Below are positions 40,901 to 52,900 of a DNA stretch of 64,000 nt, piece by piece. Numbering within the stretch: the first letter of the stretch is position 1; each line of letters begins with the position of its first letter. This DNA comes from Rugalucina vietnamica (Eukaryota; Mollusca; Bivalvia; Lucinida; Lucinidae): assembly GCA_964017185.1 (NCBI GenBank), contig OZ024875.1:29645456-29709455 (forward strand). Reading direction: 5' to 3'. Both the position numbers and the translations under genes were made by a program. Below the pieces are notes generated by a model. It saw only the letters and a list, made by a program, of their open reading frames with translations. It did not search any database and was not told the origin of the DNA.

Positions 40901-43900
40901 CGGGTTAAGACCCCAGTGATATTATATTACTGATCGTTCCGAGGCTATACGTCTGTTGTGGTTCTGATTGTTATGTGTTTTGGAGTCGAGTTTTCGTGCT
41001 GTTTAAGCCTTATGTACGTTTTCATATTTTAGTTCAGTTCGGGTAACTGAGTGGCCGCCTATTGGGGAATAGCTGCTCACACGGCTTACGATATGTTTTC
41101 TTGTTATAAGTACCTAAGTCTCATTTTAGTTTTTCCCATCCCTCGGTTTATGGAGTGGGATTGCGCCATTCCCTGATCATTGCCTACTTGTACCTTTTTA
41201 ATTTTGTCCTTGTCCCTTGTTTTGAACGTTTCCCCTTTCACCATTCACTTGTATATGTAAGCCAAGCATATTGTCAATGTTTGAGAAGCAGTATTTTGGC
41301 TATTGTTTTAAAAAGAGTAAAAATAACTTGTGCTTGTGTCAGATATTATTATTATTATTATTATTATTGTCGTTGTCGTTGTTTTTTTTGTGTTTTTTTT
41401 TTGTTGTTGTTTTGTATTGAAAGAACATAAATGGCACTGTTTGAATGTTTCATAGATGAGTCAAAGACAGAAGACGAAATAAGGAAACTAACAGAAAAAC
41501 TACGAGAATACAGGAACATGCCGGGTTAGTCTGTAACAATTTGTCAACGGGCAACCAAAACGCATACAAGTTGAAGATTGTTCCGTGTTTAGTAATCTCA
41601 AAAACACAATTCAACACGTACTTATGTAAAATAAATATCATATCGTTTATTAGCTTGCCCTGAGGTGTCATTAGGCTTTGAAATATTGGACTCATTGCTA
41701 AATGGCTTTGTTATAGTATCTTCAAATTACGGTAGGTTGATTGTGAGCGTGGTACTTTACTATGTTTTTACCCATTGATGTTTTAGGGTTTCCTTCGATT
41801 CACGGGGTATTTCTGGTGGACGCAACTTGTGAAAATGAAGACATGGAATACTTACGAAATACTATTAAACACTTTGTCGAAGAGTGAGTTATATACATGT
41901 TTGGCTAGCTATGACCATGACAATTATTGATAAAGTCATGAATGTATTAAAAGTATAAACGCATGGTGCATGCTATTTATCATGTTTAGGACAACTAAAA
42001 TCTGTATTTGATTCCGTGAAGCCAATACAAATTCCGTTAAGTAGAGAATTCATAATCATCCATATTAAACACATTCTACTCAGATTAACAAGGTCATTAA
42101 CTGTCATTTTAATGAACATAATATGGAACATTTCTTCTAGGTACAGAGTTCGGGGTAAACGTGTGATGGGTGAGAAGATACCAGCCAGTTATGTGGTATG
42201 ATAACAGATTACAGATAGTGCTAATGGATAATAAATTGAATATGCTCTTGGTGATCATTATAATATAAATTAAATGATAATATACTTAAACTGTGTACAT
42301 GTTTTATTTTTGGTAGACTACGTTATTTTGTTTCAAACAAAAATAGAAATACAAAAATATGAACGAACACTGTATTGAAACGTCGTAAAGACAATAATCC
42401 TCTATTGTTGTTCTTTTTATCAGCAACTTTCAGATTTATTGGCTGATGAGGCAACAAGTCTTCAAGATTCCTACCCTGTTATCAAGCACAGTAGACTATT
42501 GCAGATTGTGAGGACTGCTAGACTTGATCTTGACGAAGATGAACTGCAGCAGGTGAAAAGAAGATTTTTTATCGATGAGAGATAGAGGGCATTTAGGTTT
42601 ATGTATAGGCTCCTTTATTGTATTCTCTGTCTGTATGGGCTATATCATAGACTACTTTGATAAATGCTTACTAAAGAACTTATCTTATTCGTTCTGTTTA
42701 CATCTTCTACATCACCATCACTGTTTTTAATTTAATCATGAAAGATTCATTGATTATGCATTATTGTCACAAGTTTTGACGATATTATCTACAATTTAGC
42801 AGTCGGTATGATCTTTATTACCATTTTATATTATGCTTATACTTTACAGGCTGTCAGTTACCTGCACGAGATTGGTGTGCTGTTACATTACCCGGACTCA
42901 ACTCTGCAACTGCGTGATTTCTACTTCATTGACCCAGGCTGGCTGTGTAGAATGATGGCTCAAGTTATTACAGTGAAACAAATCAATCCATTCGTCAGCA
43001 AGGAAGGGGTAATTTGCTGACTTCAATCTTTATTTACCGTAATTCCATAATTGAAATGTAACGTGGCAGTGGCGATAGTGTTGAACTTTTTTTGGAACGG
43101 TATGATACTTATATTACATCTGAGGCTTCCACATAAGATTTTTTTTTCAATTCTTTAATTCCTTACACTGACAAGTTAATCTTACTAAATCTAATTATGG
43201 TCAATTTTGTAATACTATTTCTATCGTCGAAGGTTCTACGGAAGAAAGATGTTGCTTTTCTGTTTCGAGGAAAATCAGCATTCCCTGCCTCCCTTATACC
43301 GCAGTATTTGAAGCTATTGGAAAAGTAAGTTTATATTTCGACCATTCGGGTACCTCCGTCATGTGATATAAAATATCTATGCATTATTTGAAATAGATTA
43401 AACAGCTCTCATAGCATTGTTTTTGTTGTTCATAAAAACGACTCTTATAAAATCAACATTTGTAGAAATAAGGTATAATGTTTATTTGAATTTTAATCAT
43501 TATGGATTTCAAGTGTTACTGGTTTTAACTTTATCACGGCAAATCCCTTTTGATTATACAAATTTGACGTTTCCATGATGAACCCCATTTTAATAGTATA
43601 ATTTAATTGAATAAATATGAACTATAAGAAGCGATGTACTTTGTATTAATTGAGGTTTGTGCTCTCGAAATGAGTAAATATAGAATTTCAAAATCGAATG
43701 TCGGTTTGGTCGACTGAAATAAATTGTAGTTTGATTTTTTTAACAATTTAACAACTATTTTACAAGGTTCGAAATAGCATTACCACATTCTGAGGAAGAA
43801 CTGCTTATTCCATGCAGACTTCCGGAAGAAAAACCCTGTGATATAATGCTTCCCACGAATGGCAATGGTAAGTAATACAAAAAATAAAGAAGACAAAAAT

Positions 43901-46900
43901 GAAAATGATATCATTATAGTGTTTTGCATGCCGACACCACACAGAGAAAGTTTTTATTTATTGATGTTCGAGTTTGATTGTATGACAACTATAGAAGGAT
44001 CTATTTACTTCCTAACGTATAATTATTACGATTTTATGCTCGCATGTAGTATTTTATACCATAATAATGCATTTATAAAGTAATGTTGGATCGTATCTCA
44101 GAATGTTTGCAAAACAGTTATCTAAGAATTTTTATTATGTTTTCCTCTCCTTTTTAGGCAAAATAGTTCGGATCTACCAGATGCCATATGTTCCTATAGG
44201 ATTATGGTTCCGACTTATTTCACGCATGATCACTCTGACCGCAAATAAAGCATTCCAGGCCTTATTAGACATCTCAGAACCGGCCATCAGAAAATGCTGG
44301 CGGAAGGGAATTTTCGTGTTCTGGTCTAAGGTATATGTTTGTGCTTTTTACACTGTACCATATTCTTTCGAATCAAATCTGTCGTTTAACACTACGAAGT
44401 TTTCATTTTATTTTAAAAATCATAATGTAATGAATATGTCTTCATAAGGAATTTTGTGACGATTTATTTTGTGGATTGTGTACAGTTTTTCCGAGCAGAT
44501 ACTTTCACAAATATTAATTTTTCGGAAATTTTTGCGAAATTTGATAGCTTCGATGATTTTTAAACGCCTAAGTGTCTGATATTAAGTTCGTTGATTTTGG
44601 TTTCGTCCACAATCAGGACCAATATTTTCTCCTCGACCCAGTAGAAGATGAGATCGAAGAAACAGAGGGCATTCAAATCATTGTTCCGTCCACTGGACCA
44701 GGCTCAAGGTAAATTTGTGCTTTTCTAATATAGTAGAACGTTTTTCGTGTTGCTTTATGCTTATCAAAATAGTTGAATGGGAATGACAGCACAATTTTAG
44801 CTCCTGTTTTCCCTAGTCTAAGTATTGAAAGAATATTCCGGGCATAGTGGTCGAACCGGCCAAGAGAGCAACTTCGCGTAAAGCTGGATGCGCTATCAAT
44901 ACTGGCAAGAGGGGTGGTTGTTGTAAATAATATTACACTCGAACCATCAATAAAAGTTCCAGAGTAACAAAGAGCAGTACGCAATATGAGGAATTGGCTC
45001 CAGAATGGTTTTAAACTGAAAATGCGTACACTTTTCTGCATAACTCTTTCAGATTGTTAGGACAGATTGTGGACCACATCGATAATCTCATTGATGAATG
45101 GTATCCTGGACTCACAAGTATCGACCCCATCCTAGGTCACCGTGTCATTGAGATGGAAGTCCCTTGTTCACATTGCCAAGGTACGTGAATAAACAAATTA
45201 AAAGGTCAAGGTCAAAGCCTTATTTAAGGTCTATGTTATTTTGTTATTAATGGTAGCCATTCATTAAGTTGCAGAAGAATTGTGACCATTCAGTGGCATT
45301 GTTCATGTGTTATACCTTTATTTGATATTGGGTGGGGTATTATTACTGTTTTTGTATAAGTTGTACTTGCAGAGTCTCGATAATGTATATTTTTGCAGTT
45401 ATAGCCATCTTGGTTATAAGTCAAATACGATTAAGGTCATTTTCCGCCAGTTGCTAATACCACTTGAATAGCCTAGATAAGCATTTCAATTTATTTCATT
45501 ATTTCTATTTTCTTATTGATGATGAAATTGTCATCGTTTAGATCAAACTTTGCACTGGTACCTTTTTGGGTCGTACATGCCATATGATTTAGAACTGTTT
45601 CCTGGTTTCAGGATTTGAGAGTGGATATGAGAATTGCCATCGTTTTTTACTGAAAGAACTTCAAGACGCAGCAGAAAATGGCGATGAAATTGAATGCCCT
45701 AAACACGAAGAACATGTCCCGATCGCTGATTTGGTATGTGCAACGAACAACGCAAAGTCATTTGTTTAAATTCAACCAGCTCTACGGAGATTTAAGTTGA
45801 ATCTAACTTCCATTAATAAAGAGAATAAATAGCATTTGAAATCAAATGTATTTCTTCTCTTCTGTTAAATATCAAAAATATAATTTTTTTTTCAGAAACG
45901 TTTATGTGAGATTCTTATTTTAAATTACTAACGCACACAGAAAGCACGGCCAAATTGTTTTTATTTTTTTTCTCAAATGAAACAACAAATTAATGTTCAG
46001 ATATGCAGACTCTCTAGCTGCCTGTGTATAAACTATTTTTATCAGAGAATATGAGACGAATTGCTTGCAAGAGAAAGGTTTGGATAGGGTCACTGAAGAG
46101 GCTTAAGTAACCGAAACCGCGGTATAGCCCATCACCTTTCTCATTAATATGCTTACAAATCAAAGATCTCAGTTCTATTTTTATTTGCTATTACTGCAGC
46201 TGGTGTTGTGCCGTGTGGCGGCCCTAAAAGGTCTCCCCGTACATCATCCATAGTGCAGATTATATTTTCCTTTTGGTCCTTTGAGATCAGCGGCGGTATT
46301 CTGAGAAACTAGAAAATAATTGTCGGTTTAGATTCATTTTCTGAACAACATTAAAATTTTAAGATATTTGGTCTCATTTGGGTTATACTAGTCTTTGTAA
46401 CGACTACCCTGCTGAAAAATGCAAATTTACAGTAATTTTCTTTGGTTCCATGTTGCCAAATCTATAGGGTGACTGAAGAGGCTTAAGTTGCCGAAACTGC
46501 GGTATGGCCTATCCCCTTTCTCATTAATATACTCACTGATCTGTAAGGATCTCAGTTCTATTTTTAATTATCATCTTGCCCTTTCTTGATTTGTACAACA
46601 TTTTTATGATGTTTTGTGCTGTACTTTCGACCTCCGTGTCTTCTATTCTTACTTAACATAAAAGATGTTGCATGCTCTAGTATCAGTTATCAGTTTAGTA
46701 GTCAACTTTTCCGTCTTTTTCTTTCAGGCACCTGATCTCATTATGAATGACTTAGAACCAGCATTCAAGCTTAACTTAGATGAGTTTGAGTTTGAAGAGA
46801 GGTAGGTTACTAATCTTCAAGAAAAATATTTAAATAATGGCAGTGGCTATATTGCCGGACCCGGCAAAATAGCCCCTAGGAGCTATTTTGCCGGACCCGG

Positions 46901-49900
46901 GGTCCGGCAAAATAGTCCCTAGGAGCTATTTTGCCGGACCCGGTAAAATAGCCATATTGGACTTATAGGCTATTTTGCCGGACCAAATACTTAACAAAAA
47001 TTTTATTTGATATTTTGTAAGGTATTCTGATCTACATTTTTGTATTATTTATCTTTTTATTCAATAGGTTGCTTTTTGTGCCTTTTTATGCCCCCAACTA
47101 AGATAAATGACTTTGGAAGGGAATGTTGCCTTTGGCTTGTCTGTCTCTGTGTTGGTGTGTGTGTTGGGGTGGGTGTTTGCTGGTTGGGGTGTATGCCAAT
47201 GGGGTTGTGTGCATAGATGTGGCTGGTAGGCTGGGTCTGTTGGTTGACACTTTGACTGGTGATGAATGCTAGAGTTCTGAAATTTTTAAATAGACTTATG
47301 GCTGATCATGGCTAGTTCCAAGAAACTTGAGCGCCTACCCCGCTACTCTGGATTACCTGGAACAGTCATTCTCCTACTGGAGACCCATAAAGTAGTACAA
47401 AAAAAGGTTTGAGTTGGGTCTTCTCTGTTTGTTAACAGACATTTTTTAGCCAAAAATGAATGAAATAAGTGAATCATATAAACTGTTTCACAGGGTTATG
47501 TCAACAGATCAGCTGAAGGTGAAAGAAGCTAGATAAATAATCTATCTTATAGTATTCTTCGATTCTTTGGGAGTAATAAATATTACCACAAAAGAACATG
47601 GAGATATATACACATTTCTCACCACTCGTCTACCGCAAATGCTTAATGTTTATTAGCTCACCTGAGCCGAAGGCTCACAAGGTGAGCTTATAGTATGGTA
47701 GTCGAGCCGTCGTCCATGCGCCCGTCCGTCCACACTTTCAACAACAAATATCTCCACAACTAGTCAGTCAATTGCAATCAAGTTTTATCAGAAGCATCAT
47801 TGGGGTGGGGAAAAGGTTGCATAAGGTTTTGGGCCGGGTCGGATCAGAACTCTGGTTTCCATGGCAACAGATAGCTCCCATAGGGTTACAATTGGAAAAA
47901 ATTTGTGAACACTCTAGCGCCTACATTTTTTTATAGGATCTTCTTCATTCTTGCAGGTAATGAGGACAGTCATAAGATCTCGGATGAGTTCGAAATTCGG
48001 GCAGATTCAACCATGGACTGTGGAGTAAGCTGCCCTTGAGCGTTTGAAAAAATCCCTATTGACTTACAATGGGAAAGATGTTGTGAACACTCCAGCGCTT
48101 TCATTTCTGATCAGATCTTCTTCATTCTTGCAGGTAACAAGGACAACCATAATATCTCGGATGAGTTCGAAATTCAGCAAGATTCGACCATGGACTGCGG
48201 AGTTGCCTGCCCTTGAGCGTTTGGAAAATGGCTGTTAAGTGTTGTGAATACTCTAGCATCTACATTTTTGATCGGATCTTCTTCATTCTTTCATGAAACA
48301 AGGACAGCCATGAGATCTCGGATGAGTTCGAAATTCGGCAAGATTCGACCATGGACTGCGGAGTTAGCTGCCCTTGTTTGAAAAAATCCCCATTGACTTA
48401 CAATGGGAAAGATGTTTTGAACGCTCCAGCGCCTTCATTTCTAATGGGATCTTCTTCATTCTTGCAGGCAACAAGGACAGCCATAAGATGAGTTCGAAAT
48501 TCAGCGAGTTTCGACCATGGACTGCGGAGTCACGTGCCCTTGAGTGTTTGAAAAATCAATATTTTGTGTTGTGGCCACTCTTGCGCCTTCAATTTTGATC
48601 GGATCTGCTTCACACTTGGGAGTAAAAAGGATAGCTATAACATCTCGGATGAGTTCGAATTTCAGCCAGATCCGACCCTTGACTGCAGAGTTATCTGCCC
48701 TTGATTGTGTGAAAAATCAATTTTAGTGTTGTGGCCTCTCTAGCGCCTTCATTTTTATTCGGATCTTCTTTATTCTTGGAAGTAACAAGGACATCCATAA
48801 TATCTCGGTTGAGTTCGAATTTCGACCAGATTCGACCTCTGACTACGGAGTTATCTGACCTTGAGTGTTTGAAAATCAATATTTTGTGTTATGGCCACTC
48901 TAGCATCTTTGTTTTTCAGTGGATCTTCTTCATTCTTCAAGGTAACAAGGATAACTACATTATCTCGGATGAGTTTGAATTTAGACCAGATCCGACCTCT
49001 GACTGCGGAGTTATCTGCCATTGAGTGTTTGAAAAATCAATATTTTGTGTTGTGGCCAGTCTAGCATCTTTGTTTTTCAGTGGATCTTCTTCATTCTTGC
49101 AGGTAACAAGAATAACTACAATATGTCGGATGAATTGAAAATTCAGCCAGATCCGACCTCTGACTGCGGAGTTAGCTGCCCTTTAGTGTTTGAAAAATCA
49201 ATATTTTGTATTGTGGCCACTCTAGCTCCTTCAATTTTGATCGGATCTTCTTCATTCTTGGAAGAAACAAGGAGTACACTTTGTCCAGTGACTGTACTTG
49301 TTGACTCTCAGGTGAGCGATCGTTGCCCTTGGGCTACTTGTTATCATTTATTTTGCTATGAAGAGCCGTATTGGTGATCTGTAAATACAGAAATGAATGA
49401 CATTTTGACACAACTGAAAATTACCAGTACTGGGATAGTAAATTTCTGACAGGTATACAAAGGAATATGTTAGTCTGATGTGTGAAAAATTCCAGTCCCT
49501 GATAGTGTGTGGAAAGAAACTGCTTTTGTAAGCTTCTTTGCTAAACATATCTGCAGTGCCAATGAGTGTTGATTTCTGCAATGCTTGGGGATCATCTGTG
49601 TTTATTCTGGCTTTAACCTTCAGACCTAGTATTCATAACAATTTTTCTCCTTTTCTTGAGGGATTCCCTTCTAAAGTGTCCCAAAATGTCAGCCAGTTAC
49701 TCCCATTTGTATCTGCATAAGGTACAAATAAGCAACGATCAGGAAAAGGCGCGATCAGAAAGAAATTCCAACTCCAGAAACGGAGGTGAGAAAAACTAAA
49801 TTGACAATTGGGTACTTATACTCAGAAAATATATTGTAAGCCGAGTGAGCAGCTATTTCCCAATAGGCGGCAACTCAGTTACCTGAACTTAAATAAAAAT

Positions 49901-52900
49901 ATGAAAACATACATAAGGTTCAAACAGCACAATACTTCAACTCCAAAACATTAAAGAATGGATTCACAAAGTCTTTTATCAACATTTTCAGTATGTGTTT
50001 TCTTATTCTTAAAACATAATTCTCTCAAATAAATAGGTAAATAAAATAAAAAAAAATGTAGATAAAAAAAATAATAAAAATATAAAGTACAAATTTTACT
50101 AAGTTTTTGGTCCGGCAAAATAGGCTATATGTATATTATAGCTATTTTGCCGGTCCGGCAAAATAGCCTACAGACTATTTCGCCGGGTCCGGCGAAATAG
50201 CCACTGCCTTAAATAATTGAAGTAAAATTTGCGGGGAAACAATCATTTACATTGACGAATAAAGTCTCATTTACATTTAAGAGGTCGCAGGTTCGATATC
50301 GGGCTTCTCCAGTTTGGCAGGTGATACTATAAACCGAGGTACCGTCTCCATATGACCTTAGCTTTTTTTGGGATGTTAAACCCCAAATCAACCAGCATTC
50401 TTTATTTGCATATTGCATTGTAAATGCTAAATATTGTTCTCATTTGTTTCTTGATGCTTATATTAAATTAGAAATTAGAATGAATCATATATTAACTTAA
50501 CATTATTATATAGTGTTTATTAGCTAGTTTTTATAGTAATTAAGATAAGAGAGCCTTTAAAAGCAGTGAGGGGATTATTAATAATATATATTATACAATA
50601 CATAACGCAGGAAAATGCATAATTAGACATGCTTGAGAGTGCACTTTGTCAAACACACACTTGACGTAACATTGTCAGCATGATTTCATGCCCAAGAAAT
50701 TTATTACCATACCAGTGAAAAATTATCAACGTTATGCATTTCCATTGCAGCTCCGATAAGCAGCTAGGTGATGGAGGATTTGGAGATGTTTATACTGCAA
50801 TATATAAGGGAAAGGTAAACATTGATGTTAAATAATTGTACTTTTTTATTTTCTTCAATATTCTAGATGTAATTTGCTCCGATAACAACGGATTGTTGTA
50901 CATTTCATAATTGATGTCATAATTTCTTTGCTCTTCGCCAGTGAGTCTATAGATATATTACCATTTGATGATGTTGCCTATTGTCTGTTAATGTTGCGCA
51001 TTGTCTGTTAAACTGTTGGCGTTATTTTATTCAAACCAATTGAGCAAATGCCATGATAGTTTCTGAATTATATGGTCATATTTTCAGGAGGTTGCGGTCA
51101 AAGTGTTTAAGAAAATAGCTGAAATACACTCATTGACAATGCTGCGACAAGAGGTATAAGATATGACAAAATAAGATTGTAATGAACGAAAACAATATTC
51201 ACAAAATACATTGTCCAATCAGAAAGAAACATGTATAACTGATAAGGAAAGCCAGTTTACAACGTTTTATGTCAATTTTGCCTAATTCCTTGGATTGCGG
51301 CGATACACAGCATGCAAATCAACGTATTATAAATCATATAGGGTATAATTTTTAAAATATCTGAACACCTCGTGTATTTGTAGGTGAATGCAAGTAATGA
51401 TCAAGAGCAATCAGAACCAAAGTCTAACAAAAACGAGGTTTGAAAAACAAATTGAAAACCTGGTTCTGATACAAAGAATAAGCTGTGAGCAGCTATGCAT
51501 TTAAAGGTGGCCCTTCAGTTACCCAATTCTTACTTCTTTTCTGTTACCTTGATCCAATTCGACGAGTATTATTTTATCTTATACCTAGGCCACCATTCTA
51601 CGTTGTTTAAACCACCCAAGCATCGTTTCACTGGTGGCGGTAGGAATCCGTCCACCGGTCATCGTATTGGAGCTTGCGCCACTTGGAACACTAGGCTATC
51701 TCGTGAAGAAAGAGAAACTTGTAGGCAGTAGTGGGAAGTTCCTTAAACAAAGGATAGCTTTGCAGGTTAGTGGATGTTTACTTAACACTTTAGTTCATGA
51801 AACAAATTAATTTTATACGTCCAAAATCTTCAGCGTGTTGAGAATGTTTGTTTTTTTTATTATTATTTTTTATTTTTTTTATTTTTTTTTTTTTATTTTA
51901 TTTATTTTTTTTATTTTTTTTTTTATTTTATTTTATTTTTTTTTTGTTTTTATTGCGCCCGGTGCGCGTTTGTCTTATACTGCACTTTAATATATGCATG
52001 ATGCTAATTCGTTTTGCCACAACGTCGTCTTTACTTGTTGGTTTCATCGTTAAACGAGGCATTTAAATATCATCAGTATATTTACATTTTTCTAAAACCT
52101 CCTTAGGTGAAACATTAGATGTTTATCTGTGTTCATACTTCCATGAACAACATTGTGTCACGCGACGTGACGTAATCCAAACTTGACGTCAAAAAACATG
52201 AATCTCGCCAATCTGATTGGACGTTGTAAACGTCGACGCCGTTCCGCTGTTTGAACACACACTGTGTGTAGATTCTCTGCTGGTAAATGTGACCGCCTTG
52301 GTGATTTTCAACAAGCGATAGAGAGAAATGAATGTAAATATAAGCAATGAGTTTAATTTTTCTGTTGTTCATGGAGCTATGAACCGCAGTGGGTCGCTAG
52401 CAAAGCTTACATGAACCCCTTCGGGGTTCATTCACTTTGCACGCGACCCACTGCGGTTCATAGCTCCATGAACACCAGAAAAATGAAATTCATTTCTTAG
52501 ATGAATACGTATATAACTTTAATATCAATGAAAAGTGTGATGTTTACCACCTTGGATTTACCGATGGTGTTTTGACTCTGCTTGTTCCGTTCCTGGCTAT
52601 TGCTTACTTCTTACTTTGTCATCTAATTTTAAGGTTGCCGAGGGTCTAGCACACTTGCACAAGATGCTGATTATTTTCCGAGACATGAAACCAGACAACG
52701 TCCTGATTTTCAGTTTATCACCAAAGGCTTGGGTGAGTATAAGTTTTACATGGTGATAACAAAATGTTTATATATCTAAGTGTATATTACAGATACCCCA
52801 AACGCAAAAACAAAATTTTATTTGAACCAAACAAATATTTGAAAACAATGAAACAAAACTAAAAGAATTAACAAACACACTTTAAAAGCCAGAACATTAT

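Larger units (their letters stand above)
46839..50208. mobile_element. 3.4-kb TIR element with 9-bp target duplication
   Basis: Inverted ends GGCAGTGGCTATATTGCCGG and (inverse) GGCAGTGGCTATTTCGCCGG match over about 33 nt. Direct repeats TTAAATAAT flank it at 46830-46838 and 50209-50217. A 9-bp duplication fits Mutator-like elements; hAT (8 bp) is the alternative. Sub-terminal GCTATTTTGCCGGACC palindromes repeat. No transposase; the interior holds the 47655 repeat and a retroelement fragment. It fills most of intron 50. Confidence 0.85.

Noticed and set aside
44673-45041. 122-codon minus-strand frame antisense to intron 47
   Set aside because: No recognisable domain, and it ends against LRRK exons; most likely a chance open frame.
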